Positions 8,677 to 17,893 of a DNA stretch of 64,000 nt are shown piece after piece; positions within the stretch are counted from its first letter, which is position 1, and each line of letters begins with the position of its first letter. The notes under the pieces are model-generated. The model ran no database searches, was not told where the DNA came from, and saw only the letters and a list, made by a program, of their open reading frames with translations. Where the stretch lies: positions 186,001 through 250,000 of the forward strand of contig JAXLQP010000007.1 of the NCBI GenBank assembly GCA_046331565.1, written 5' to 3'. The position numbers and the translations under genes are program-made. The stretch is from DASRDU01 sp046331565. GTDB taxonomy: Bacteria; Acidobacteriota; Blastocatellia; RBC074.

Positions 8677-9603
8677 TCACTGTTCCAGACTGGCGGGTTG
8701 TGATTTCGCCATCCCGCCGTGACCGTCCTGCGTCAGCCTGACCACGTAGCCGATGCCGCGTTTCAGATCAGACTGAATCGTGACGTACAGATTGCCCTGC
8801 GCATCGGCAGTGACGCCCTGCACGTTGCTGAGTCTGCCGCCAAAAACGGCGATGGTTCTGAGTCCTTCGCGCGGCGTGAAGCGGCAGAGGCGGCCTGAAC
8901 GGCTGTCGGTCAGATAGAGCGTGCCGCGCGCGTAAATAATCGTTTCGGGCGAAAATCCGGTGCGATGTTCGATCAGCCGTTGCAGCCTGCGCTCGCTGTC
9001 AATCAGATAAACCACGTCGTCCTCGTTGTCTGCGATGTACAGATTGCCGCGTTCATCGAAGACCATGCTTTCGGGCTTGCGAATGCCTGCATCAGGGCCG
9101 AGGTAAACCGACACTTCGCCGCTGCGCGTGACGCGGTACACCGTATGTTTTTCGCCGTCACCGGCCAGAATGTCGCCGGACGGCATCAGCGCAATGCCTT
9201 CGGTTGACACCAGCCCCTTGTCCTTTCCGGCCAGCAGAAACGCCTTGCCCTGCGCGTCAACTTCCCAGACGCCTCCGGCATCGTCGTCAGTGAAAAAGAT
9301 GTTGCCAGCCTCATCCATCACCAGGTCTTCGGGCGACATGATGCCGAGGCGCGCGTCGCACAATGTTTTCAGGCCTTCGGCGCGGCTCCAGACTTCGATG
9401 GCGGCTTTGCCTTCGTCGGCAAACCAGAATCTGTCCTGTCGCCACAGAATGCCGTCAGGCGCGGCAAAGCCGGTCTGATTAGTGCAGAACACGCTCGCGC
9501 TCCAGCTTTCATCGGTCATCATGACCATGCCCTGTTTGCCGAGGCCGCAGGCATTGAGCGTGATGAGCGCGCACAGCAGCAGGATTTTCGTGATTGTTCG
9601 CAT
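8677..9603 (-). CDS. Beta-propeller (SMP-30/NHL-like) lipoprotein
   Basis: A 308-aa exported lipoprotein. The N-terminus MRTITKILLLCALITLNAC ends in a lipobox (LNAC), predicting lipidation on that Cys. The rest consists of six repeated blades of the NHL/SMP-30/strictosidine-synthase type, with recurring patterns such as DLVMDEAGNIFFTDD, SMVFDERGNLYIADN and GVTADAQGNLYVTI. These folds bind sugars, lactones or protein partners, and the sequence does not say which. No catalytic residue set can be named with confidence. It lies 26 bp downstream of the PAP2 gene on the same strand, so cotranscription is likely. A role as a cell-surface or periplasmic accessory of the polysaccharide/NRPS locus is an inference. 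Confidence 0.8.
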   Translation of the reverse strand: MRTITKILLLCALITLNACGLGKQGMVMMTDESWSASVFCTNQTGFAAPDGILWRQDRFWFADEGKAAIEVWSRAEGLKTLCDARLGIMSPEDLVMDEAGNIFFTDDDAGGVWEVDAQGKAFLLAGKDKGLVSTEGIALMPSGDILAGDGEKHTVYRVTRSGEVSVYLGPDAGIRKPESMVFDERGNLYIADNEDDVVYLIDSERRLQRLIEHRTGFSPETIIYARGTLYLTDSRSGRLCRFTPREGLRTIAVFGGRLSNVQGVTADAQGNLYVTIQSDLKRGIGYVVRLTQDGHGGMAKSQPASLEQ

Positions 9604-9629
9604 GCCAGTTACTCCGGGTCAAAGCCGCT

Positions 9630-10469
9630 TCAGTTGCCTCTGCCAAGCAGGTGTTTGAGCATGGCCAGGCCGAGTTTGAGCAGTGGCCGGGCGTGCGTCA
9701 GCGTGCTTGAGACTTCAAAGAGCGTGATAAAGATCAGCGCGCTTGAGAGCATCGTGTGTTGCAGCGTCCAGCTTGCCAGCCGGTCAAAGCGATAACTCAG
9801 CCACCGCTGCATCACAAAATGGCACGCGGCCAGCACGACCGCACCGATGCCCGCGCCAGCCACAATGTCGAGCGGCGAATGCAGGCCCGTGATGACGCGC
9901 CCGGCCAGAATCACCAGCGCCGTCCACGCCAGCGCAAACAGCCCGATCCCGCGCGAAGCCAGCCAGATGCCCGCCGCCAGCGTGAAATAGAATCCCGCGT
10001 GATCGCTCGGAAACGAGCCGAGATCGTTGCCCTGCACATCGCCCGCGAGCAGGTCGCGGTAGCTGTCCTGATTTTCCTTGTCGAGCGGCACGCGGTAAGC
10101 GAGGCGCGGCGCTTCAGCGAGCTGGTTATTCTCGAAGTAATAAATCTTCTGCGACTGAATGAACGGGCGCGGCAGAAAGACGAGCTTCGAGAGCGGCTTG
10201 GTCGTCGCAATCACCAGCATTGAAGCCATCAGCGTCATCAGCAGCACGCGCCTCGCGCGGTGCGTTTCGGCGGCGCTGCGGTCGCTGCACCAGACCGCCA
10301 GAAAGCACGCACCGATGGCTCCCGACTTGACGAGTTCGTTATCAAGCGGCAGGGCAATCAGGTTATCCAGTATCCACGAATGCCCGGCCAGGGCATTGAG
10401 CATCTGATAAATCCCGTTGCTCAGGCCGGTGACGAAATCAGGCAGCAGCGTCATGAAAGCAGCAATCAA
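9630..10469 (-). CDS. PAP2-family membrane phosphatase
   Basis: A 279-aa protein with about six membrane segments and the three phosphatase motifs of the PAP2 (lipid phosphatase/phosphotransferase) family: TTKPLSKLVFLPRP (K-x6-RP), SFPSDHAG (usually PSGH) and GRVITGLHSPLD (SRxxxGxHxxxD type; the first Ser is Gly here). Such enzymes commonly dephosphorylate undecaprenyl pyrophosphate or phosphatidic acid on the outer face of the inner membrane. In an exopolysaccharide locus, recycling of the polyprenyl carrier is the natural reading, though lipid A or lipid remodelling is possible. It follows the C-A-T-TE synthetase after 133 bp that contain a strong hairpin, so it may be partly uncoupled from the upstream operon. 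Confidence 0.87.
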   Translation of the reverse strand: MIAAFMTLLPDFVTGLSNGIYQMLNALAGHSWILDNLIALPLDNELVKSGAIGACFLAVWCSDRSAAETHRARRVLLMTLMASMLVIATTKPLSKLVFLPRPFIQSQKIYYFENNQLAEAPRLAYRVPLDKENQDSYRDLLAGDVQGNDLGSFPSDHAGFYFTLAAGIWLASRGIGLFALAWTALVILAGRVITGLHSPLDIVAGAGIGAVVLAACHFVMQRWLSYRFDRLASWTLQHTMLSSALIFITLFEVSSTLTHARPLLKLGLAMLKHLLGRGN

Positions 10470-10516
10470 GGCAGTACCTCTGAGTTTGTCTGATTGAAAT
10501 TACTGATCGCGCTTCA

Positions 10517-10560
10517 GCATTGAAGTTTGACAAGCTGGTGAGCTTGTCAAACTTCAATGC
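10517..10560. terminator. Perfect 20-bp stem-loop after the NRPS operon
   Basis: Arms 10517-10536 and 10541-10560 are exact inverted copies around a 4-nt loop (GGTG), and about four more base pairs form outside after one mismatch. It lies just past the stop of the C-A-T-TE synthetase and before the PAP2 start. It lacks a clear U-tract on the minus strand. It may end or attenuate the upstream operon, or be a REP-like element. Confidence 0.65.
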
Positions 10561-10602
10561 CGAAGCAGCATCAGATTGTTTGCGGCAGCGCGTGCCGCCG
10601 CG

Positions 10603-13600
10603 TTACGGGTTCACAAAGTTGTTCGCAGTTGCCGATTCCTGCGCCGTGTCGTGCTGGTTTTCGCGCTGAGTGCGGTCAAGGCAGGCCTGCAACCGTTGCG
10701 CGAGATGCTGCACGTCGGGTTCTTTGATCATCGTCTGGTGATCGCCGGGCACGGTGATGACTTCAACGCCTCCGGCAGCGAGTTTCTGCCAGCCGGTGAT
10801 GTTTTCGGCGGCGCTGACTTCCTGCTCAGCGCAGAAGAAAGTCACGCGACCCGGATAAACCTGCGGCAGATAGTTTTTCGAAGCGAGATAGTTGTATTCC
10901 TCGATGTCGCGCAGCGTGGCCGCCAGCGAACTCTCTGCCGCACTGCGCCAGCTCTGACCTGCGCGCCACAGCCAGTGCGTGTACTTGCGCTTCTTGTAAC
11001 GCGCCTTGCCAAGCACATAACCGATGCCATCACGCAGCGGGAGCGAGCGCAGGTTACTGAGATGAGCGCGCAGGCTCTGGCGCTGAAAGCGACGTTTGAG
11101 TTGCCGCGCTTCATTGCGCGAAAAAAGTCTGAGCCAGTTGAGCGGGTAAGTGTCGAGCATCGCCAGCACTGCCACGCGCTCGCCCTGAGCCTGTAACTGT
11201 CGCGCCATTTCAAAAGCCACTGAACCGCCGAACGAACGCCCGCCGAGGTAATACGGCCCCTGCGGCTGAAGCTCACGCACTTCGGCCAGGTAATGCGCGG
11301 CCATCTCTTCAATCGTGCGCAGCGGCGGTTGTTTGCCATCCAGCCCGACCGATTGCAGGCCATAAAAAGGCTGATCGGGCGGCAGGTGACGCGCCAGGTC
11401 GTGATACTCCAGCACGTTGCCGCCGACCGCGTGAACGCAGAAAAACGGCGGCTTCCGGCCTCCGGCGCGCAGCGGCACAAGCGATGACCACGACGGCTGC
11501 CAGCCCTGCTGCCGCATCATCGCGGCCAGGCGCGCAATGGTGGGCGCCTGAAAGAGCGTGGCGAGCGGCAGCTTCCGGTCGAAGGTTCTGCTGATTTCGG
11601 TAAACAGCCGCACGGCCACCAGCGAATGCCCGCCGAGTTCAAAGAAATTGTCATTGACCCCGATGAAAGGCAGGCCCAGCACCTTTTCCCAGATCCATTT
11701 CAGCTTCAGTTCCAGTTCATCCTTCGGTTCGGCATCGGTCGTGGCGTGGCGCGTCTCAACCGGCGCAGGCAGCCTGCCGCGATCAACCTTGCCGTTCAGG
11801 TTGAGCGGCAGCGCCGTCATCGGCACAAACGCAGTCGGAATCATGTAATCGGGCAGCCGCTGAGCCAGATGATTGCGCAGTTCGCTGATGGCCGGTGCAG
11901 ATTCAGGCAGGGCGACAAAATAAGCCGCCAGCCATTTGCCGCGCCCTTCGTCCTGGCGCACGATCACAACGCATTCCTGAATCGCCGGATGCAGCAGCAG
12001 CGCCGCTTCAATTTCGCCGCACTCAACCCGAAACCCGCGCAACTTCACCTGATGATCGGTGCGCCCGATGAATTCAATGCTGCCGTCCGGCAGGTAACGG
12101 ACGAGGTCGCCGGTGCGGTAAAGGCGGGAGTCGGAAGACGGAAGACGGTAGTCGGTAGTCGGTAGTCGGTAGACGGCAGGAAGAGAGGCCGCAGTCTCTG
12201 CGTCACCTGTCATCTGCCATCCGTCATCAGCCATCTGCTTTTCAGCTTCCGACTTCCGACTTCCGACTTCCGACTTCCACAAAATAAATTTCTGCGCCGT
12301 CAGTTCCGGCTGATTCAGATAGCCGCGCGCGAGGCCGTCGCCGCCGATGAAAAGTTCGCCGCACACGCCGGGCGGGACGGGCTGGCGGTAACGGTCAAGC
12401 ACGTACATTTGTGTGTTGGCGATGGGGCGGCCAATCGGAATGGTGACGGCATCGGGCGGAACCTCGCGGATCAGATGCCACGATGCAAAGGTAGTGCTTT
12501 CGGTCGGGCCGTAAACATGCAGCAGTCGCTGCGGCGGGCCGTGTTGCAGGACTTCGCGCACCGGCTGCGGATCAACAGCCTCGCCGCCGAACAGGACGTG
12601 CCTGAGCGAACTGAAAGCGGTCGGCACTTCTCTGGCCAGCAGGTTGAAAAGGGCAGTGGTCAGAAAGAGCGTGGTCACGCCGTATTCGCTGAGTTGCGCG
12701 GCAAACTCGGCGGGCGAGAGCGCCACGTCGCGCGTGATGAGCGCGAGCCTTGCGCCGTGCAGCAGCGCGCCCCAGATTTCAAAGGTCGCGGCATCGAATG
12801 AGACATTCGACACCTGCGCCACGCAGTCAGTCGCCTCAAGCTGCACGTAATCAGTGTTGCAGACCAGGCGATTGACGGCGCGATGCGGAACAACCACGCC
12901 TTTGGGCTGCCCGGTCGAACCTGACGTGTAAATCACATAAGCCGGATCATCGGCCTGCGTCAGACTGGCCGGATTGTCAGGGCTTTCGTTGCCGATGGTT
13001 TCCCAGTCAGCGTCAAGACAGACCAGATGAAGCCGTGATTGCAGATTTGAAAGGCGGTCTTTGAGGCGCTGCTGCGTCAGCACGACCGGAGCCTGTGCAT
13101 CTTCGATCATCAGTTCCAGGCGCGCCTGCGGGCAGTTCAGATCAAGCGGCAGGTATGCGCCGCCAGCCTTGAGAATGCCGAGCATGCCAATCACGTTGAG
13201 CAGTGAACGTTCGGTCAGCAGCCCGACCACTGTGCCCGGCCCGATTCCCGCCGTGCGCAGGTGATGCGCCAGTTGATTGCTGCGCCGGTTGAGGCTTTCG
13301 TAAGACAGCGTCAGTTCAGCGGTCTGAATGGCAATCGCGGCGGGCGTGCGCGCCGCCTGCGCTTCAAATAACTGGTGAATGCTCGCATCACGCGGATAAG
13401 CTGTCTGCGTGTCGTTCCATTCACCTGCGACCTGCTGCCATTCATCCGCGCTCATCAGCGGCAGTTCAGAAATGCGCTGCGCCGGATCAGCAATCGCGCC
13501 TGCCAGCAGATTCTGGTAATGCCGCAGCAGCCGTCCAATCGTCGTCGCGTCAAAAAGATCGGTGTTGTATTCGGCGGTGGCGCGCAGGCCATCGGGCGTT

Positions 13601-15015
13601 TCCGTCAGCGACAGCAGCAGGTCGAATTTTGCGGTCACGCTGCCCAGTTTGAGCGGCGTCACTTCCAGCCCGTGCAGCTTCGCGCCTGAGCCTGTTTCGG
13701 GTTGCAGCGCAAACGCAGTCTGAAAAAGCGGGTTGTAACTGAGGCTGCGCTGCGGTTGCAGTTCTGCCACCAGGCGGTCAAACGGCACGTCCTGGCTGGC
13801 GAATGCGCCAAGCGTGGTTTCCCTGACGCGCTGCAAAGCTTCACGAAAGGCCGGGTCGCCTGACAAGTCAGTCCGCAGCACCAGCGTGTTGACGAAAAAG
13901 CCGATCAGATTTTCTGTTTCGGTGCGGGTGCGCCCGGCAACGGGTGAACCAGCGACTACGTCATCCTGCCCGGTGTAACGCACCAGCAGCGCCTTGAAGG
14001 CTGCGAGCAAAGTCATAAACGACGTCACGCCTTCGCGCTGGCTGAAGGCTTTGACTTCGCGGCTGAGCGCGGGCGGCAGCATCACCATCTGCTGCGCGCC
14101 GCGAAAGGTCTGCACCGCCGGACGTGGCCGGTCGGTCGGCAGTTCGAGCAGCGCGGGTGCGCCCGCGAGTTGCTGCTTCCAGTAATCAAGCTGCCGCGAG
14201 AAGGTTTCGCCCTGCAACTGCTGCCGCAGCCAGACCGCATAATCAGCGAACTGCACCGGCAGTTCAGGCAGTTGAGCTTCGCGGCCACTGACAAAGCCGT
14301 GATAAAGCTGCGACAGTTCCTGCCACAGTACGCCGGTTGACCAGCCGTCGCTGATGATGTGGTGCAGGACGATCAGCAGCAGGTGTTCATCGGCCTCAAG
14401 CCTGATGAGTATGACGCGAATAAGCGGGCCGGTCGTCAGATCGAAGGGGCGTTCAGCTTCAGCATTGAGCAGCTTCAGCGCCGCTGCATTGCGTTCGTCG
14501 GCGGCCACAAACGGCAGGTCAATCTGCTGCCATTCAGGCTGGAATTCTCTGGCAATGACCTGCTGCGGTTCCCCGTCAGCGTTGACGAAAGTTGTGCGCA
14601 GCGATTCGTGGCGGGCCACGATGGCATTGAGCGCGCGGTGCAGGGCGGCGACATTGAGCGGGCCGCGCAGGCGAGCCGCTTCATAAAGGTTGTACAGCGA
14701 ACTGTGCGGGTTGAGCTGGTCAAGAAACCAGAGACTTTCCTGATTGAATGAAAGCGGCGCAGTCTGTTGCTGACGGCGCGGAATCGGTGATTCAGCGGCA
14801 CCTGACGGCGCTTTCTTTTTCAGCTTCAGTTCCAGCAGGGCGCGCCGGGCCGGAGAGAGCTGCTCGACCCGCCGGGCCAGATGCTCAGGCATCACGCGCT
14901 GCTCCGCGCTCGTCGTCTGTTCGGACGAGTAACCGTCTGTCGCCATGACTGAAGCTGTCTTGCCTGTGTTTTCAGATTCGTCTCTCATTACTTTATCTGC
15001 GATGTGTCTGGTCAT
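10603..15015 (-). CDS. Nonribosomal peptide synthetase, C-A-T-TE
   Basis: A 1,470-aa final-module synthetase. An N-terminal linker (about 1-85) precedes an LCL-type condensation domain with HHIISDG near residue 218. The A domain (about 530-1090) has VIYTSGSTGQPKG and VSFDAATFEIW. The carrier protein (about 1105-1175) has FFELGGHSLVAV, and the thioesterase (about 1195-1450) has GGRSFGG near 1263 and GDHQTM near 1426. Specificity positions read D-A-F-F-L-G-V-T-F, which resembles Ile/Val-type codes; treat this as inference. The A domain contains about 150 bp of heptanucleotide repeats before RLYRTGDLVRY. Its ATG overlaps the stop of the preceding A-T-TE gene (ATGA), so translation is probably coupled. 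The thioesterase closely resembles that of its neighbour. Confidence 0.95.
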   Translation of the reverse strand: MTRHIADKVMRDESENTGKTASVMATDGYSSEQTTSAEQRVMPEHLARRVEQLSPARRALLELKLKKKAPSGAAESPIPRRQQQTAPLSFNQESLWFLDQLNPHSSLYNLYEAARLRGPLNVAALHRALNAIVARHESLRTTFVNADGEPQQVIAREFQPEWQQIDLPFVAADERNAAALKLLNAEAERPFDLTTGPLIRVILIRLEADEHLLLIVLHHIISDGWSTGVLWQELSQLYHGFVSGREAQLPELPVQFADYAVWLRQQLQGETFSRQLDYWKQQLAGAPALLELPTDRPRPAVQTFRGAQQMVMLPPALSREVKAFSQREGVTSFMTLLAAFKALLVRYTGQDDVVAGSPVAGRTRTETENLIGFFVNTLVLRTDLSGDPAFREALQRVRETTLGAFASQDVPFDRLVAELQPQRSLSYNPLFQTAFALQPETGSGAKLHGLEVTPLKLGSVTAKFDLLLSLTETPDGLRATAEYNTDLFDATTIGRLLRHYQNLLAGAIADPAQRISELPLMSADEWQQVAGEWNDTQTAYPRDASIHQLFEAQAARTPAAIAIQTAELTLSYESLNRRSNQLAHHLRTAGIGPGTVVGLLTERSLLNVIGMLGILKAGGAYLPLDLNCPQARLELMIEDAQAPVVLTQQRLKDRLSNLQSRLHLVCLDADWETIGNESPDNPASLTQADDPAYVIYTSGSTGQPKGVVVPHRAVNRLVCNTDYVQLEATDCVAQVSNVSFDAATFEIWGALLHGARLALITRDVALSPAEFAAQLSEYGVTTLFLTTALFNLLAREVPTAFSSLRHVLFGGEAVDPQPVREVLQHGPPQRLLHVYGPTESTTFASWHLIREVPPDAVTIPIGRPIANTQMYVLDRYRQPVPPGVCGELFIGGDGLARGYLNQPELTAQKFILWKSEVGSRKSEAEKQMADDGWQMTGDAETAASLPAVYRLPTTDYRLPSSDSRLYRTGDLVRYLPDGSIEFIGRTDHQVKLRGFRVECGEIEAALLLHPAIQECVVIVRQDEGRGKWLAAYFVALPESAPAISELRNHLAQRLPDYMIPTAFVPMTALPLNLNGKVDRGRLPAPVETRHATTDAEPKDELELKLKWIWEKVLGLPFIGVNDNFFELGGHSLVAVRLFTEISRTFDRKLPLATLFQAPTIARLAAMMRQQGWQPSWSSLVPLRAGGRKPPFFCVHAVGGNVLEYHDLARHLPPDQPFYGLQSVGLDGKQPPLRTIEEMAAHYLAEVRELQPQGPYYLGGRSFGGSVAFEMARQLQAQGERVAVLAMLDTYPLNWLRLFSRNEARQLKRRFQRQSLRAHLSNLRSLPLRDGIGYVLGKARYKKRKYTHWLWRAGQSWRSAAESSLAATLRDIEEYNYLASKNYLPQVYPGRVTFFCAEQEVSAAENITGWQKLAAGGVEVITVPGDHQTMIKEPDVQHLAQRLQACLDRTQRENQHDTAQESATANNFVNP
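12126..12278. repeat. Three families of heptanucleotide repeats in the A domain
   Basis: The run contains GGTAGTC-type units, four CATCTGC-like units and CTTCCGA units (4.7 copies), separated by short non-repeat pieces. All are in frame and encode roughly 50 extra residues rich in Ser, Glu, Lys, Tyr and Thr between LTAQKFILW and RLYRTGDLVRY. The array at 16493-16603 in the neighbouring synthetase is shorter but uses the same families in the same order. Confidence 0.93.
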
Positions 15016-17870
15016 GATGAACGCCGAATCATTTGTGCATTGCCCAGCCGGTGTTTCAGTCGTTCAGCCAGCAGCCGCACATGCGGTTCACGGATCATGC
15101 TCTGGTGATTGCCGGGAATCTGAATGACTTCGAGTCCGCCCCCGGCCAGCGTGCGCCAGCCGCATTCGTTTTCGATGATGCTGACCTCCTCGCTCGCGGC
15201 AAAGAAAGTCACCACGCCGGGATAAACTTGCGGGACGTAACGGCGCGCGGCCAGGTAGTTGAGTTCTTCGACATCCCAGAGCGTTTCCGTCATCGAAGCC
15301 GATGCGCTGGTTCCGGCCAGACGTTTCATCTGCCAGCGCCACGTGTCCAGCCGCCGCTTTTTGTAGGCTGCCTTTTCGCGCAGGTAATCGAACTTGTCGG
15401 CCAGCGTGCGCCCGCCGAGATTGGCCAGGTGCTGCCTGATTCGCAGCGACAGAAAGACGGCCTGCTGCCGCCACGCCGCACGGCGCGAAAGCAGCCTGAG
15501 CCAGCCAATCGGATCAGTGTCGAGCATCGCCAGCAGCGCCGTCTGCTCTCCCTGTCGCTGAAGCTGCTGCGCCATTTCAAACGCCACCATCCCGCCGAAC
15601 GAACGCCCGCCGAGGTAATAGGGGCCTGCGGGCTGAAGCTCGCGCACTTCGGTCAGGTAATGCGCGGCCATCGCTTCAATCGTTTCGAGCGGCTGTTGCC
15701 GACCATCCAGCCCGACCGATTGCAGACCGTAAAACGGCTGATCGGCGCCGAGGCAGCGCGCCAGTTCGTAATACTCCAGCACGTTGCCGCCGATGGCGTG
15801 AACGCAGAAAAACGGCGGGCGGCTGCCCTGCGGTTGCAGCGGCACGAGTGATGACCACGAAACCTGCCCGCCCTGAGCGCGCAGCAGTTCGGCCTGTTCG
15901 CGGATCGTGGGCGCCTGAAAGAGCGTGGCGAGCGGCAGCCTGATGCCGCATTGTTTTTCAATGGCCGCGAAGATGCGCACGGCGATCAGTGAATGACCGC
16001 CGAGGTCGAAGAAGTTGTCACGCACACCGACCGGATGAATGCGCAGTTCCTTTTCCCAGATGGCCGCCAGCCGCGCTTCGGTCTCATCAGCCGGAGCGAT
16101 GAAATCAGCAGCCGCCTGGCCCGTTTCAGGCGCAGGCAGGCGGCGGCGATCAAGCTTGCCGTTGGGCGACAGCGGAAACGCATCCAGCCGCACGAAAGCC
16201 GCCGGAATCATGTAATCGGGCAATCGCTGCCTGAGCAGTTCGCGCAATTCGCTGATAACCGGTGTGGCTTCCGGCGCAGCCGCAAAATACGCAACGAGGC
16301 GTTTGTGACCAGGTTCATCTTCGCGGGCCACCACCACGCATTCGCGCACTGTCGGATGCGTGGTGAGCGTCGTTTCAATTTCGCCGGGTTCGATGCGATG
16401 CCCGCGAATCTTCACCTGAAAATCAATGCGGCCCAGGCATTCAATAATTCCCTCAGGCAGCCAGCGGGCGAGATCGCCGGTGCGGTAAAGGCGGTAGTCG
16501 GTAGTCGGTAGTCGGTAGTCGGCAGGAAGAGAGGCCGCAGTCTCTGTGCCATCTGCCATCTGCCTTTCAGCTTCCGACTTCCGACTTCCGACTTCCGACT
16601 TCCACAAAATAAATTTCTCTGCCGTCAGTTCCGGCTGATTCAGGTAACCGCGCGCCAGTCCGATGCCGCCGATGCAGAGTTCGCCGCTTTCGCCCACCGG
16701 CACGGGGCTGAGATGTTCATCGAGGATGTAAATCTGATAGTTCGCAATCGGGCGTCCGACAGGCACGAACTGCCGACGGGTGCGGCGTTCGCAGTCCCAG
16801 AAAGTTGCTTCGACTGAGGCTTCGGTCGGGCCGTACAGATTGTGCAGCGTCGTGTGGCGCGGCATCCGGTCAAAGAATCGCTTTTGCAGCGCGAGCGGCA
16901 GCGGTTCGCCGCTGCAAAAGACCCGGCGCAGCGAATCGCACGCGGCAAAGCCCGGATGTTCGAGCAGCAGTTGCAGGTGTGACGGCACCATAAAGAGCGT
17001 CGTCACCCGTTCGCGGCGAATCAGTTCGGTCAGATAAGCCGGATCGTTCTGCCGCCCCGGAGCCGCAATCACCTGACGCGCTCCGGCCATCAGCGGCGAA
17101 AAGAGTTCATACAGCGACAGGTCAAAACTGAAGGGCGTTTTGAGCAGCACGGCGTCATCTGCCGTCAGCGGATATTGCTGCTGCATCCATTGCAACTGAT
17201 TGCAGATGCCGCGATGTTCGATCATCACGCCTTTGGGCTGCCCCGTCGAACCGGACGTGTAAATCACATAAGCCAGGTTGTCTTCGGTCACGCCGCTGTC
17301 AGGATTTTCAGCGTTGTGCGGCGCGATGGCGGGCAGGTCGCGGTCAGTGCAGAGCAGCTCGATCTCAGATTTCAAATCTGAGATTTGAGATTTGAGATGA
17401 GCTTTGAGATTTGACTGCGTGATGACAATTCGCGCCTGCGAATCAGCCAGCATCACAGCCAGGCGTTCGGACGGGTATGACGGATCGAGCGGGACGTATG
17501 CGCCACCGGCCTTGAGAATGGCGCAGAGCGCAATCACGAGTTCCGGCGAGCGGTCGAGGCACACGCCCACCAGCGTTTCCGGCCCGACACCCCGGCGGCG
17601 CAGTTCGTGCGCGAGACGGTTCGCGCGCCCGTTGATCTCGTGATAAGTGGCAATCTCGTCGGCAAAGACGATGCCCAGCGCCTGCGGCGAACGCTGCGCC
17701 TGCGCTTCGACAAGCTGGTGCAAACACACTTCGCGCTGAAACGCGGCAGCGGAGTTGTTGAAGTCAACCAGCACCTGATGCAGTTCAGCCGCGCCGAGCC
17801 GCGCTGTCAGATCGGGCGACTGCTGCGCCCTGGCCGGATTTTCAGTTTGTTCAGTCAGTCTGATCAGCAT
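15012..17870 (-). CDS. Nonribosomal peptide synthetase, A-T-TE
   Basis: A 952-aa synthetase without a condensation domain. It opens with a segment that looks like the usual C-A linker (HQVLVDFNNSAAAFQREVCLHQL), as if the upstream C domain were lost. The A domain (about 45-565) has YVIYTSGSTGQPKG, PFSFDLSLYELF and LYGPTEASVEATFW. Carrier protein (about 590-660): FFDLGGHSLIAV. Thioesterase (about 680-935): GGRSFGG near 758 and GNHQSM near 920. Specificity positions read D-L-Y-F-F-S-L-V-E, a code I cannot match to a known substrate. Two heptanucleotide arrays interrupt the A domain. It starts 23 bp after the glycosyltransferase stop and overlaps the next synthetase by 4 bp, so it appears to be the link between glycan and peptide genes. 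A thioesterase on a one-module starter is unusual. Confidence 0.93.
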   Translation of the reverse strand: MLIRLTEQTENPARAQQSPDLTARLGAAELHQVLVDFNNSAAAFQREVCLHQLVEAQAQRSPQALGIVFADEIATYHEINGRANRLAHELRRRGVGPETLVGVCLDRSPELVIALCAILKAGGAYVPLDPSYPSERLAVMLADSQARIVITQSNLKAHLKSQISDLKSEIELLCTDRDLPAIAPHNAENPDSGVTEDNLAYVIYTSGSTGQPKGVMIEHRGICNQLQWMQQQYPLTADDAVLLKTPFSFDLSLYELFSPLMAGARQVIAAPGRQNDPAYLTELIRRERVTTLFMVPSHLQLLLEHPGFAACDSLRRVFCSGEPLPLALQKRFFDRMPRHTTLHNLYGPTEASVEATFWDCERRTRRQFVPVGRPIANYQIYILDEHLSPVPVGESGELCIGGIGLARGYLNQPELTAEKFILWKSEVGSRKSEAERQMADGTETAASLPADYRLPTTDYRLYRTGDLARWLPEGIIECLGRIDFQVKIRGHRIEPGEIETTLTTHPTVRECVVVAREDEPGHKRLVAYFAAAPEATPVISELRELLRQRLPDYMIPAAFVRLDAFPLSPNGKLDRRRLPAPETGQAAADFIAPADETEARLAAIWEKELRIHPVGVRDNFFDLGGHSLIAVRIFAAIEKQCGIRLPLATLFQAPTIREQAELLRAQGGQVSWSSLVPLQPQGSRPPFFCVHAIGGNVLEYYELARCLGADQPFYGLQSVGLDGRQQPLETIEAMAAHYLTEVRELQPAGPYYLGGRSFGGMVAFEMAQQLQRQGEQTALLAMLDTDPIGWLRLLSRRAAWRQQAVFLSLRIRQHLANLGGRTLADKFDYLREKAAYKKRRLDTWRWQMKRLAGTSASASMTETLWDVEELNYLAARRYVPQVYPGVVTFFAASEEVSIIENECGWRTLAGGGLEVIQIPGNHQSMIREPHVRLLAERLKHRLGNAQMIRRSS
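16493..16603. repeat. Heptanucleotide tandem repeats in the A domain of A-T-TE
   Basis: Four GGTAGTC units, a short unique piece, two CATCTGC units and about 4.7 CTTCCGA units, all in frame. They encode an extra linker (WKSEVGSRKSEAERQ... LPTTDYRLYRTGDL) at the same A-domain position as in the other three A domains. Confidence 0.93.
17361..17414. repeat. GATTTGA-type heptanucleotide array with internal palindrome
   Basis: GATTTGA units (some degenerate) flank a perfect 11-bp inverted repeat, ATCTCAGATTT / AAATCTGAGAT, around one base. On the coding strand they encode HLKSQISDLKSEIELL just after VITQSNLKA. This is the same A-domain segment that carries the array at 1054-1081. Confidence 0.88.
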
Positions 17871-17893
17871 GCGTTATGTTTTGTGGACAGTGG

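Noticed and set aside
12126..12278. Intein or intron in the A domain
   Set aside because: The insert consists of simple repeats, stays in frame, and has no splicing motifs.
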